64,000 bases of DNA from Candidatus Aminicenantota bacterium. GTDB lineage: Bacteria > Acidobacteriota > Aminicenantia > UBA2199. A program made the position numbers and the translations under genes. The stretch covers positions 1 to 64,000 of the forward strand of contig JAPKZK010000135.1 in the NCBI GenBank assembly GCA_026393835.1, in the 5' to 3' direction. Under the pieces are notes generated by a model. It worked only from the letters and a program-made list of their open reading frames with translations, did not search any database and had not been told where the DNA came from. Below, in pieces: positions 17,935-27,227 of this stretch; positions within the stretch are counted from its first letter, which is position 1; every line of letters starts with the position of its first letter.

Positions 17935-17958
17935 CCCGTAACGGATTCTAAGAATTAA

Positions 17959-19380
17959 TTATTTGTTGTACTCCAATGCATTTTCAGCGGCGATGCGGCC
18001 GGCGTTAACGGCAAAGCCCAATGCACCTCCAGTGGTGAAAACATCGTAATCCCAACCGTACATGCCGCCAGCGCAATTGCCTACCGCATATAACCCTGGA
18101 ATCACATTAAGGCCCTTATCCAGTACCTCTGTTTTATGGTTGATCTTGATTCCGCCCAATGTAGTAAAAATATGAAAGGTACACTTCACGGCATAAAACG
18201 GTTCTTTTTTAATCGGCTGTAAATACTTGTGGTTCTTGGCAAATATGTTATCCTCGTTCTCTTCGAAAGCCTGATTGATTTCATGCACGGTCTTTTGGAG
18301 TATTTTGGGTTGCACATCGATTTTCTTTGCCAATGTTTCCAGGGAATTTTCCACGAAGGCTTTACCTTCAGCGACCCCTTTTTGGATTTCTGCATCCAGT
18401 TGGTCGAGTTTTGTGGTAACCGGGACAAAAACGCCGAGAGAGACATCTGTTCCGTGTTCGATGAGCATTCTCTTGGAGTTTTCGTCAAAAATGGTATACA
18501 TGACGCCATCTTTTTGTTTGGCCAGGGCGTTTGCAGCGATCGGGAAATAGAAGCCGAGGGATTCGTCACAGAAACGTTCTCCTAGTTTATTAATCCAGAG
18601 TAGGGGTTGTACGGCCGCGGCCCATAAATGGGAGGTCGGTCTTTCACCCGGTACGGCGGGAATGGCCATCATCACACCCATGCCGTCGAGGGCGGCGCCG
18701 GCGTCCCAGGCCATCTGGATGTGGTCCCCGGTTTGCTGCATCGGCACAATGGATATGGGCTCGAATTGTAGGTCGGTGTACTTGTCGATCCATTCTTTAT
18801 TGTTGGCATAACTGCCGCCGGCGATAATAACCACCGGTGTATCGACCTGGATATCATTGCCGTCTTTTTCCTGGGCAATGATCCCACTGACCCGGTTATT
18901 CTCATCTATCAGGAGCTTTTTGGCTGGGGTTGTGGTAAATATACTGACTCCTTTCTCTTTGGCAGATTTGGCGAGGGCCTCGACCAGCGCCTTGCCGCCG
19001 CCTTCCATCATATGCCAGGTACGGGGGCCGCCGGGCCAGAGGGTTAAAACTTTGGAAAATTTAACGCCTAATTGCATGACCCAATCGATGCTGCTGGCCG
19101 ATTTTTCGATGAATGCCCTGACTAAACGGCCATTGGCGCACCAATGGGTGCTGTTCATGTGGTTTTTAAACGCTTCTTCTTTGGTTACGCCGATATAATC
19201 GCGCTCCTGGATGATACTTTCGGCGGCGAATATTCCTTCTGCCATTAAGGAATATCCGCCGGGCATGGGTAATTTCTCAAAAACGATTACACGCGCCCCT
19301 CCCTGGGCTGCAGCCAATGCAGCGCTTAAACCACCTGATCCTGCTCCCACTACTACGACATCTGCCTTTAATGTTTCCAT
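17959..19380 (-). CDS. FAD-dependent oxidoreductase, fumarate reductase type
   Basis: 473 residues of the FAD-binding-2 family. The dinucleotide-binding VVVGAGSGGLSAALAAA is at 10-26 with the ribose-binding acid in VFEK, and the C-terminal GLYAVGNCAGGMYGWDY segment contacts FAD again. The family includes fumarate, urocanate and 3-ketosteroid reductases/dehydrogenases; the active-site set is not diagnostic by eye. No signal peptide or haem domain is present, so it is likely cytoplasmic. GGAGG precedes the start. It follows the GlmL-type gene by 84 bp on the same strand. Confidence 0.78.
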   Translation of the reverse strand: METLKADVVVVGAGSGGLSAALAAAQGGARVIVFEKLPMPGGYSLMAEGIFAAESIIQERDYIGVTKEEAFKNHMNSTHWCANGRLVRAFIEKSASSIDWVMQLGVKFSKVLTLWPGGPRTWHMMEGGGKALVEALAKSAKEKGVSIFTTTPAKKLLIDENNRVSGIIAQEKDGNDIQVDTPVVIIAGGSYANNKEWIDKYTDLQFEPISIVPMQQTGDHIQMAWDAGAALDGMGVMMAIPAVPGERPTSHLWAAAVQPLLWINKLGERFCDESLGFYFPIAANALAKQKDGVMYTIFDENSKRMLIEHGTDVSLGVFVPVTTKLDQLDAEIQKGVAEGKAFVENSLETLAKKIDVQPKILQKTVHEINQAFEENEDNIFAKNHKYLQPIKKEPFYAVKCTFHIFTTLGGIKINHKTEVLDKGLNVIPGLYAVGNCAGGMYGWDYDVFTTGGALGFAVNAGRIAAENALEYNK

Positions 19381-19464
19381 TTTTTCCTCCTGAGTCCGTT
19401 AAATTTTTAAGGTATATTATAAGTAAATAAAAAAAAAAAATCAAAACAAAATAATAAAAAAAAA

Positions 19465-20847
19465 TTATTTTATTTTTCCCAGGCTTTTTTTTATGATTTT
19501 CAGGGCTTGCAGCGGCGCGATTTCGCTTAAAAGACCCGCCGCAAACAATATATAGTCTTTGTCTACGAAAAAATCAGGGGCCGCCGGGCATAGGGATTCG
19601 GGATATAAGGGATTGAAGCATGCGGATTTTAACACCCGGTATGGGTCCCGACCATACGCCAGGACGCCGCCGACGCCGATGAGGTATTGACAGGCGGTTA
19701 AATCTTTGCCGTGCTGTACTTTTACTTTGCCCGTTGGGAAATATCGTTCTTCGATCTTCCCGGCATGGCGCCGAATAGCTGTTTCCACTGCTTTGGCGGC
19801 CAGGGTGGCATCCATCAGGGCTTCCTTTTCATCGCGGGGCGTATGCGCCACATGGGTTGACACATAATGGACGTATGATGTCATCTGGTCGCTTACGTCA
19901 CGGGTCTCTTCTTTGATTTTTTCCAGTATTACCGGGGCGTTGCAGCGGATGCCGAGGTCGCCTTCGACTGTTCGTTTGTCCCAGGGTTCGGGTAATCCTT
20001 TGAGAATGACGTCCCCATGGGAGGGGCGGCCATAGCCCAGGGAATGGACATCGGTGGTAGCGCCGCCGACGTCGATGACCATTAAATCGCCCCAGCCGGG
20101 CTCGCCGCGAAATCCTTTGCTGAGGAGGCCGGCGCCTTTTAATACGGCCATGGGCGTGGGCATGACAATGCCGCCGGTCATTTGCCGGGCTTTGTCCAGG
20201 CCTTTGGCGTGGGTAATGCGGGCGATGAATATTTCCCTGATGGCATCCCGGGCCGGCCCGGTATTTAAGCGGTCCAGTTCGGGTAAAATATTTTCGACTA
20301 CGGCGGCGTATTTGCCGGCTTTTTCAAGAACGTTTCGCACCGTCGGGACCGCGGTTTTGTTCCCGGCGATGATGATGGGGGATTGGATGCGGGAAAGGGC
20401 CAGGCTGTGGGCGTTTTTTATGATATTTTCTTCATTACCGCCGTCGACGCCCCCTGCCAGCAGGATTAAATCGGGCGTTTTTGCTTCGATGGCGGCGATA
20501 TCCCCGGGTGTGAGCCGGTGGGAATAGGCGTCGATTAATTTAGCGCCCGCGCCCAGGGCGGCTTCTTCAGCGGCCCTGGTGGTGAGGGCTTTGGTCAGGC
20601 CCACGGCGATCATGCGCAGTCCACCGGCGGCGCTGCTGCTGGAAAGCATGCGCTGGATTTCAATGGTTTGGCCTTTTTTCTTTATAGTTGTTTCCAATTG
20701 GGTCAACGCCGCCCGGAGTCCGATGGTGATATCGGCATCGATGGTGGTCCCGGCCTGGGCCGTCCCAACCAGTTCTGCTTTTTCCAGGTCAAAGGCGGCG
20801 ACCTTGGTATAGGTGCTGCCGAAGTCAATGGCTAATGTTAGTTTCAT
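19465..20847 (-). CDS. glmL: GlmL/MutL-type ASKHA ATPase
   Basis: 460 residues of the glutamate mutase L family. The N-terminus LAIDFGSTYTKVAAFD is the phosphate-1 motif of the actin/Hsp70/sugar-kinase ATPases, with LAGGVDGGNEENI and VIDVGGATTDVHS as later nucleotide-binding segments. GlmL normally sits between glmS and glmE and is thought to reactivate or chaperone the B12 mutase. Here it lies about 19 kb from the mutase subunits and next to a flavoprotein. It could serve the divergent mutase in this window or another one elsewhere. The ribosome binding site is weak. A tandem array occupies the region just upstream. Confidence 0.85.
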   Translation of the reverse strand: MKLTLAIDFGSTYTKVAAFDLEKAELVGTAQAGTTIDADITIGLRAALTQLETTIKKKGQTIEIQRMLSSSSAAGGLRMIAVGLTKALTTRAAEEAALGAGAKLIDAYSHRLTPGDIAAIEAKTPDLILLAGGVDGGNEENIIKNAHSLALSRIQSPIIIAGNKTAVPTVRNVLEKAGKYAAVVENILPELDRLNTGPARDAIREIFIARITHAKGLDKARQMTGGIVMPTPMAVLKGAGLLSKGFRGEPGWGDLMVIDVGGATTDVHSLGYGRPSHGDVILKGLPEPWDKRTVEGDLGIRCNAPVILEKIKEETRDVSDQMTSYVHYVSTHVAHTPRDEKEALMDATLAAKAVETAIRRHAGKIEERYFPTGKVKVQHGKDLTACQYLIGVGGVLAYGRDPYRVLKSACFNPLYPESLCPAAPDFFVDKDYILFAAGLLSEIAPLQALKIIKKSLGKIK

Positions 20848-20936
20848 GTGAACTCATTCAATATCATAAATCCGGGAAAAATTCAACTCTTTTTTAAAAA
20901 CCTGCTCATGATGCCGCGCCCCGGTTTGCAGAGCCA

Positions 20937-21240
20937 TCCCTACGGCATACAGACCCCTTCCTACGGCTTACAGACCCTTTCCTACGGGTTACAGACCCTT
21001 TCCTACGGGTTACAGACCCTTTCCTACGGGTTACAATCGACTTTCCTACGGCTTACAGCCCCTTTCCTACGGGTTACAATCGACTTTCCTACGGCTTACA
21101 GACCCCTTCCTACGGGGTACAATCGACTTTCCTACGGGTTACAAACCCTTTCCTATGGCTTGCAGCCCCCTTCCTACGGGATACATTCGACTTTCCTACG
21201 GGTTACAGGCCCTTTCCTTCGGTCCCCCGCCGCTTTCCTA
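20937..21240. repeat. 21/22-bp tandem array, about 14 units
   Basis: Units begin TTCCTACGG and end in either ACAGACCCT (21 bp) or ACAATCGACT (22 bp). Four of the fourteen are 22 bp, so a reading frame is not preserved and the array is not a repeat protein. Many units contain GGGT-N5-ACCC, able to form small hairpins. It fills the gap between the upstream gene end (21285) and the GlmL start (20847) and could lie in the leader of that operon. Confidence 0.85.
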
Positions 21241-21241
21241 C

Positions 21242-21273
21242 AAAAAAGGTCCCCCTATTACTACCGGGGGACC
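21242..21273 (-). terminator. rho-independent terminator
   Basis: On the minus strand a perfect 8-bp stem GGTCCCCC/GGGGGACC (21273-21266 with 21255-21248), a 10-nt loop and six Ts. It ends transcription of the hypothetical gene that stops at 21285. Confidence 0.8.
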
Positions 21274-21284
21274 CTTTCGCAGTA

Positions 21285-22097
21285 CTAACTTTGCTTTTGT
21301 TCCGTCGCAGCCGGGGTTTGCGTTTCATCTGTTTTGGGCGCAGTTGGCGCAGCGGCAGTGCTGGGTGCGGGCGTCGTTGGGTTCTTAGCCCTTAGTCTCT
21401 GTAAAAATTCGCTGCAGTACCTTTTGCGGCGTTCTTCACTATCGCGGAAGACATATTGGCCGTAACCATATAGCTCATCAACAGCCTCTTTCAGGTGGGT
21501 ATAAGCCTGGTCGCGAAGTTTTTTAGCGGCGCTGGCAGCGGCCCTATCGCCGACAACTACCGCCAATAGGGCGGCCATTTCACCGGACCATAGGGCCGCC
21601 TTATCCAGGAGGGGCATGTCGAAATTAATGGCCTCCAGGTACTCGGGGTATCCTTTACCCAGTACGCTTAAATCGTTTAAATCCTGGATCATATCGGCAT
21701 GGGTTCTTCCCGCCGCAATTTTGCGAACTTTTTTGGCTAATTTCTCGTCGTGGCGAAAGGCAAAACGGAAATGATCCAGCAGGTCATTCCTGAGGGCATA
21801 AGCAAGGGGCGCTTTTTCCATCCATGCCTTTTCAGCGGCTTCTTCGCTTAAGTATTTTTTCTGCCAGCGGGATTCCGCTTCTCTAAGCGCGCCGCACCGA
21901 ACCGGGAGATCCAACACCAGGTCCCAGGATAATTTTACGCCGGTCAGTTCCACCTGGTCTGCCTGGCACCAATTATAAAGGTTTTCAGCTTCCTGGAGGT
22001 AAGTCTCGATAGGCATATTATGGGACATTTTGATTTGCCTGGCCGGTATGGCCTTGATAATGGGTAGTTTTAATTCAAACGCTTCTAATGTAGTCAT
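21285..22097 (-). CDS. hypothetical helical protein
   Basis: About 270 residues, all-helical by composition, with the segments LSWDLVLDLPVRCGALREAES, LRNDLLDHFRFAFR and MIQDLNDLSVLG, and a low-complexity Thr/Ala/Pro tail of about 35 residues. I do not recognise a named domain. The start at 22097 is 9 bases from GGAG; the ATG at 22103 is only 3 bases away. A terminator directly follows. The arginine-rich helices might contact nucleic acid, but this is a guess. Confidence 0.6.
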   Translation of the reverse strand: MTTLEAFELKLPIIKAIPARQIKMSHNMPIETYLQEAENLYNWCQADQVELTGVKLSWDLVLDLPVRCGALREAESRWQKKYLSEEAAEKAWMEKAPLAYALRNDLLDHFRFAFRHDEKLAKKVRKIAAGRTHADMIQDLNDLSVLGKGYPEYLEAINFDMPLLDKAALWSGEMAALLAVVVGDRAAASAAKKLRDQAYTHLKEAVDELYGYGQYVFRDSEERRKRYCSEFLQRLRAKNPTTPAPSTAAAPTAPKTDETQTPAATEQKQS

Positions 22098-22179
22098 ATT
22101 CATTATCTCCTTTTATTAATTTATATTTGATATTCGAACAACTTGCTTTTTTTTCAAATGTTGCCACCAGGACCACTAT

Positions 22180-22345
22180 ATAATAAATCCGAAATTCGAA
22201 ATCCGAAACCCGAAACAATACCAAATATCCAAAATACAAATGACCAAAACAAAAAGCGCCGCTTCTGGCGGCCAATTTGTTGTTTTGAATTTTGAGCATT
22301 TGAGTTTTGAATTTGTTTCGAATTTCGATATTCGTGCTTCGTGCT
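22180..22345. repeat. imperfect palindrome of AT-rich GAAATTCGAAAT units
   Basis: The left side (about 22183-22246) has repeated CGAAATCCGAAAC-like units and the right side (about 22282-22345) carries their approximate reverse complement, around a GC-richer centre (GCGCCGCTTCTGGCGGCC). The following 22365-22426 resembles 36663-36718 (shared CATTGAATTTT and GTATAGTATTTCCCT). This 500-bp gap contains no convincing gene; an open frame across it is an accident of the repeat. Confidence 0.6.
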
Positions 22346-22569
22346 TTATTTCTAATTGTGCCTTGGTGGCTATTTTCATGGTAGGGGCATTGAATTTTTC
22401 CACGTAATGCGGTATAGTATTTCCCTAAAACAAAAAAATTTAAAAAACCAAAAAAAATGGAGGAGTTCCAAATGAAGCGAATCAAACAGAAGGCCCCAAC
22501 CTGATTCATTGAATCACCCTAACTTTCAAAACCATATTACTTTTGCATGTTTTTACCATGAATACTCCT

Positions 22570-22619
22570 GTTATCGTTTTAGATAACTACAAGATCATAT
22601 AGTAATCGAAAACGATAAC
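22570..22619. promoter_or_regulatory. inverted repeat upstream of XRE gene (possible operator)
   Basis: GTTATCGTTTT (22570-22580) and its perfect reverse complement (22609-22619), 28 bp apart, end 16 bp before the XRE start. Two half-sites about four helical turns apart (centre to centre, 39 bp) fit binding by a dimeric regulator, so autoregulation is plausible. Confidence 0.5.
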
Positions 22620-22635
22620 AATGTCAAGAGGAAAA

Positions 22636-23127
22636 ATGAAAAAAAAAGAAAGACAGGACTATCTAAATGAATTCAGCGTTCGCTTGAAAGAGTTGCGCAA
22701 AGCCCTGGGATTGACTCAAGATCGATTTTCAAAAGAACTGGGAATATCGAAACCTACCTATGTCCGGTACGAGTTAGGGGAGATGATGCCGAAATTGCAA
22801 ATCTTATCGTTTTTGACAACAAAATATGTTGTCGATTTGAATTGGCTTTTGTCCGGGGACGGGGAAATGTTTTTAGAGGTGATAGAATTGGATGAAAAGT
22901 ATCGCGAACTAATCAGTTATATGCAGGTCCCTGTGGTTGAGCAGGTTATCATGGGGAAATTAGCGGAACTCGTAGCAACGTTGAAGTTAGATATAACTAA
23001 CCCGAGAAAAAATCCAGGTAGAAATATCCGCCCGAAATTCGTCGCACGGCCTGAAATAACGGAAAAGGCAAGAAATGTGCGGGAACGAAAGCTAAAGCCC
23101 AGCGCTTATGCTCTCGAAAGGGTATAA
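22636..23127 (+). CDS. XRE-family helix-turn-helix regulator
   Basis: About 163 residues. Residues 15-70 form a Cro/C1-type HTH (LKELRKALGLTQDRFSKELGISKPTYVRYELGEMMPKL), followed by a short spacer and a basic C-terminal tail. The start at 22636 has AGAGG upstream; a start at 22621 would overlap the inverted repeat. It lies between a helical hypothetical gene and the TIR/STAND pair, which is transcribed towards it. Whether it controls that pair is unknown. Confidence 0.78.
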   Translation: MKKKERQDYLNEFSVRLKELRKALGLTQDRFSKELGISKPTYVRYELGEMMPKLQILSFLTTKYVVDLNWLLSGDGEMFLEVIELDEKYRELISYMQVPVVEQVIMGKLAELVATLKLDITNPRKNPGRNIRPKFVARPEITEKARNVRERKLKPSAYALERV

Positions 23128-23157
23128 AAATCCAGGCGCAAATTAGTAGTGCGTGGC

Positions 23158-23176
23158 GAACAGGCGCCGCCTGTTC
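23158..23176. repeat. GAACAGGC/GCCTGTTC palindrome
   Basis: Eight-base arms around a GCC centre. The 160 bp that follow (to 23337) hold text shared with other gaps, such as ACACGGA, AATCCGTGTAATCTGTGG and AATTCGTG stretches also found near 30433, 52080 and 62182. Confidence 0.55.
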
Positions 23177-23337
23177 CTTAGAAGAAATCGTGAAAAAAGG
23201 GGAATAATTTCTAGCCACGGACGAACACGGACCGACCAGGGATCAGGTTTAAAAAATTAGTGTTAATCCGTGTAATCTGTGGACATTTCTTTTAATTCGT
23301 GTTAATTCGTGACATTCGTGGGCAGTTTTTGTTTTCA

Positions 23338-25893
23338 CTACGAGTTTCGCAGATTATAGGTTTCTTTTTCATCCGCGGACAGGGGCTCGATATTTCCTTT
23401 TCTATTAACCAGGCGGATGATCTCCGGGGGATCGATCAGTCGCAACTGCGCCGGGCCGCGGGCCGGTGTTATAAGTACATATTTCCCATCAGGTGAAAAG
23501 GCGGCGCTTTTTATTGTATCCGTAAATCCTTTGAATTCGAATACCAGGAAATTGCTCCGGGTCAAGAAACGCACTGTTTTATCTTCGCTGCCGGTTAAAA
23601 TAAACCGGCCATCGGGAGAAAATACGGCGACGGTTACCTCTCCTTTATGTGTACCCAGGGTACGTTTCCTACCGGCTTTTAAATCCCACAAGTATACGCT
23701 CCCATCCTTCCCGGCAATAACGATAAATTGCCCATCCGGAGAAAAGGCGGCGCTGCTGAAGCCTTTACCGTTTCCTTGAAACGGCTCTTTTACTTGTTTC
23801 CCCTTTAAATCCCAGAGCCGTACGGCATCCCAACCGGCGGACACAATATTTTGCCCATCATAGGAAAAGGCAGCGGAATTCACTACATCCGTATGCCCTG
23901 CAAAGGTTTCAATGGTCCTGCCGGAAAGCTCGAACAAACGGATTTTATTATCGCGGCCCGCGGCGGCAAAAATACCACGGTCCTTGTTGGGGGAAAAGGC
24001 CAGTGAATTCACGCCGCCTTCTAAGGCGAGGGAGGTTATTTGATTTTTAACCAGGTCCCAGTGTATGACCGCCGCATCGGATTTTGTGCATATAATGATA
24101 TGGTTGCCATCCGGCGAAAAGGCGGCGTTTGGATTCAATTCAAGGCCCCCCGGCGGTTGGAATTGTTTGCTTTCATGCCACTGACCGCCTTCCAGGTTCC
24201 ATAATACGGCTTTGGCTGATACGGTGGTTAATAGTTGTTTCCCGTCGGGAGAAAAGGCGGCAAAAAAATCTGCTTTTTCACTGACGGTTTTTGTTAATTC
24301 ATTATTTTTATTGTCAATGATTTCATTCTCAATACCGGCGTCATAGAAAACGCTCAATAATGCACGGTAGGCCACCAGGTTATTTGGATCTGTATTAAAG
24401 GCGCTTTCCGCCAACCGGAAACTTAAGTCGCGGTCTTTTTGCAGTGTATCGATGGAATAGGCTGCCCTTTCATAAGCCAGACCTTTCCGCTCTTCCTCCT
24501 GGGTTCTTTGTTTTTCCTTTGTTATTTCCGACTTTTGATATAATATAACCCCTGTCAAAACTACCAGGAAGGTGAGAACCACTGCCGCAATGGCAGCGAT
24601 TATGCGCCGGGTTCGTTTCCATTTGACGGCTGCTTCCTTTTTTCTTTTTTCCTCTTCTATTCGTTTATCCCTGCTCTCTTTCAGTATTGGGGCCAGCACA
24701 TCGTGGATTAATTCGACATATTCGATATTACAGCGGGTCTCTTTGCGAATGATGCGCCGGTCTATCAATTCTTCGATATCATTAACTGTAACTTTGCCTT
24801 TTACCAAAGATTTTAACTCGTCCAATTTGCGGTATCCTTCGTCGTTTACCAGGCGGTCTTCGATGGCGGCTTTTACTTCGGGTTTAAAGCGGCTGATATT
24901 TTCTTCATAATAGTCTTTAATAATAGCTTCCGCATTAACGCCGGCGACTAATTCAGCGGAAATCTCAGCCACTCTTTTTTCCAACCGTTTTTCGTTGACC
25001 TGGTAGCAGAAAAGACTCAATAGAAAAGGTTCAATCTTTTTGTTTTCCCATGACCCGGAGGTTTCATCGCCAGGGTAATCCGCATCTTTTGAAGCGGGGA
25101 TTTTTTTAATGATCTCTTCAGCTACAACCGGGTCTTTTATAATTTCCTTTCCTGGTTTTAAAACTGCGTCTTTCGCATCTATTCCTTTCATTTGCAAAAC
25201 ATGGAACCTGTATTGGTTGAACCGCAGTGACGGGATATATTTATACAACGTTTCCAGTTGGGCCAGGTAATCTTCCCGCAGGCTGATTATCACCCGCAAA
25301 TTGCGCCCACTGCCCATGAGGGAAATCTCCCGCTTTTCATCTTTTAATTTTTCGCGGCTTTCTAAAGGTACCTGGTTTTTGATCAAATCCGCCAGTTCAA
25401 TTACGAATTCGTTGACATTTTTCGGGTTGTTTCTACCGGTGGTGAAGATTTCTTCGAACTGGTCGAAAACCAGGAGGGGTTTGACAATGCCCCGTTGTAT
25501 TTGAACATTCGAAAAATATTCCCATAGTGTTAGATTGCCCACGGGTTTTACCTGGGGGTCCATCTCTTTTACTTTTTGCGTGATGGTCTCTTTTGCCTGC
25601 TGCACAGGGTGTTTTTCTTCATTGCTGAAATCGATGCGCAAATAAATTGGCAGATAGTAATTTTTCCGGGTGTAAGGAGTTAGCCCGGCGCGCAGCAAAG
25701 AAGTTTTGCCTATGCCGGATTTCCCGTAAACAACCGTTAAGGTGTGATCATCAATGCAATTTGCCAGTTCAACGGATTCCCGCCTCCTCCCGAAAAAGTA
25801 GTCACTGTCTATTTCACGGAATGGGAATAAGCCGGGATACGGATGCTGTAGGTCGACACAGTGTTGATCTTTATATTCGTTTAAATTATACAT
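23338..25893 (-). CDS. STAND NTPase with WD40 propeller (nSTAND1-WD40)
   Basis: 851 residues. The N-terminus HPYPGLFPFREIDSDYFFGR leads into the P-loop GKSGIGKT at 57-64 and Walker B LLVFDQFEEIF near 140-150, the hallmark of nSTAND1/conflict-type ATPases. A single membrane-like helix lies at about 430-452 (RIIAAIAAVVLTFLVVLTGVILY), then a coiled segment and at least seven WD40 blades marked by repeated FSPDGK signatures. The start codon overlaps the stop of the upstream SIR2-TIR gene by one base (TAATG), which implies translational coupling. By analogy with STAND immune proteins, the propeller would sense the trigger and the ATPase would activate the coupled TIR/SIR2 effector. Confidence 0.85.
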   Translation of the reverse strand: MYNLNEYKDQHCVDLQHPYPGLFPFREIDSDYFFGRRRESVELANCIDDHTLTVVYGKSGIGKTSLLRAGLTPYTRKNYYLPIYLRIDFSNEEKHPVQQAKETITQKVKEMDPQVKPVGNLTLWEYFSNVQIQRGIVKPLLVFDQFEEIFTTGRNNPKNVNEFVIELADLIKNQVPLESREKLKDEKREISLMGSGRNLRVIISLREDYLAQLETLYKYIPSLRFNQYRFHVLQMKGIDAKDAVLKPGKEIIKDPVVAEEIIKKIPASKDADYPGDETSGSWENKKIEPFLLSLFCYQVNEKRLEKRVAEISAELVAGVNAEAIIKDYYEENISRFKPEVKAAIEDRLVNDEGYRKLDELKSLVKGKVTVNDIEELIDRRIIRKETRCNIEYVELIHDVLAPILKESRDKRIEEEKRKKEAAVKWKRTRRIIAAIAAVVLTFLVVLTGVILYQKSEITKEKQRTQEEERKGLAYERAAYSIDTLQKDRDLSFRLAESAFNTDPNNLVAYRALLSVFYDAGIENEIIDNKNNELTKTVSEKADFFAAFSPDGKQLLTTVSAKAVLWNLEGGQWHESKQFQPPGGLELNPNAAFSPDGNHIIICTKSDAAVIHWDLVKNQITSLALEGGVNSLAFSPNKDRGIFAAAGRDNKIRLFELSGRTIETFAGHTDVVNSAAFSYDGQNIVSAGWDAVRLWDLKGKQVKEPFQGNGKGFSSAAFSPDGQFIVIAGKDGSVYLWDLKAGRKRTLGTHKGEVTVAVFSPDGRFILTGSEDKTVRFLTRSNFLVFEFKGFTDTIKSAAFSPDGKYVLITPARGPAQLRLIDPPEIIRLVNRKGNIEPLSADEKETYNLRNS

Positions 25894-27197
25894 TAATTAT
25901 GCTCTTCTTTTAAGGAGGTCAATATTTCTTTAACCTCTGCGATTATCGTGTCCTTATATTTATCCAATTCCAATATGGTAAATTTTCTCATGGCTATTGG
26001 GATCCGTACATCATCCCGGGCTGTGTTGTCGAGTATGATGGGTATAACCTCGAATCTCTTCTCGTGGTTCGTTTTGTCTGCATTGAGCCTGCCTTCGATG
26101 TAGGCCCATTCCACTGTCCACATATAGCTTTGATCGTCGTTCAGGGAGTTTTTCGATATAAGGGGCATAAACACTTTGCATTTAATGATCTCTTCTTCGA
26201 TCAGGTCCTGATGTAGACCGACATGCAGATCGTCGATATCGAGCCACACATCTCGAATTCGTTGTGCTTTCAAAAGTTGTTTCAGCGTTTTTGCCTTTTC
26301 TTGGTCCAGGTGATTATAACTTAAAAGAACCGATCCATCATATTGACTTTGTATAGTGTCGGACCATTTTCGATGTAATTCATCGATAAATGCCGTGAGA
26401 TTTCCTCCTTGGCCAATTTCTGTCGGATTAATCTCTATTTTAAATTTTTTTAGGAAATTTTCAAGTTCCTTGTATTGATTGATTTCGTCATTGAAGAAAT
26501 AATGTGGAAGTTTCCTGCTCATATACCTCTTATTAGTTAATATCCTGATAATGAAGCGCATGAACCAATCTGGGAAATCGCACCCCATAAAAAGAAGGAT
26601 TCTACCATTAATTTGATTCATAAAATAATCAGCCAGAAGGGGATGAGGTTCTTCTTTGTTGGAGAGGGAGAAAAAATTCTCCAGGATTTCCTCTTCGCTA
26701 AACGCTGATTTCGATTCATCTTCAATATTTCCCAATAAATTAAATAATGTAACCGGGGAACCATTTTCTACATCCTCCTGCATATCATTATCTTCAACCG
26801 AATACTCAAGGATCTTTAGTTCGTTTTTTTTAAGGTTTCTTTTTTTACGTAGCGCTTTTTCCAGTTGGTTATCCAGTGAGATGGAGATATAGAAATTAAA
26901 ATCCGTGATCTCTGCCAATTTTTCCAGCGGTTTGGTGTAAAACCTGTCTTCTTTTATCTGAAAATAAATGGATTGAGTCATCTCCATAATTTTGGACCCT
27001 TTAAACTCTGTGTCCAATTCTCTAATGCATTGGCCCTCATAGGGAATACCCAGCCGTCGTGTCAATTCTTTGGCAATATAGCGATGTAAAGGAATCGGTT
27101 TATCATCTTGATTTTTTACTAAGCATAAATCGTTCCCCACGACGGGAATAATTTTTTTATCCCTTAGCTTACGCATGAATAATTCCCAATACATCAT
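25893..27197 (-). CDS. SIR2-like and TIR domain fusion (candidate NADase effector)
   Basis: 434 residues. Residues about 1-270 match the SIR2-like (SIR2_2) fold: FYISISLDNQLEKAL in place of the TTNYDxLLE segment, TLFNLLGNIED in place of KLHG, and LLFMGCDFPDWFMR like the usual LFLGYSxxDWxLR. The histidine of LHG is replaced, so this part may be inactive. Residues 288-425 form a TIR domain (GSVLLSYNHLDQEKA, VWLDIDDLHVG) with the candidate catalytic E363 in WTVEW. TIR domains of this type hydrolyse NAD+. It has a strong promoter and AAGGAG, and is coupled to the STAND-WD40 gene. Confidence 0.8.
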   Translation of the reverse strand: MMYWELFMRKLRDKKIIPVVGNDLCLVKNQDDKPIPLHRYIAKELTRRLGIPYEGQCIRELDTEFKGSKIMEMTQSIYFQIKEDRFYTKPLEKLAEITDFNFYISISLDNQLEKALRKKRNLKKNELKILEYSVEDNDMQEDVENGSPVTLFNLLGNIEDESKSAFSEEEILENFFSLSNKEEPHPLLADYFMNQINGRILLFMGCDFPDWFMRFIIRILTNKRYMSRKLPHYFFNDEINQYKELENFLKKFKIEINPTEIGQGGNLTAFIDELHRKWSDTIQSQYDGSVLLSYNHLDQEKAKTLKQLLKAQRIRDVWLDIDDLHVGLHQDLIEEEIIKCKVFMPLISKNSLNDDQSYMWTVEWAYIEGRLNADKTNHEKRFEVIPIILDNTARDDVRIPIAMRKFTILELDKYKDTIIAEVKEILTSLKEEHN

Positions 27198-27227
27198 TTC
27201 TATCTCCTTAATATTTCCAACTTAATA

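Noticed and set aside
20848..21288. Open frame with SYGLQTL heptads
   Set aside because: Units of 22 bp shift the frame four times, so the repeat peptide is not maintained; best read as non-coding array.
22075..22509. Open frame of 144 codons on the minus strand
   Set aside because: It runs across a palindromic repeat, has no ribosome binding site and overlaps the start of the neighbouring gene; composition follows the repeat.
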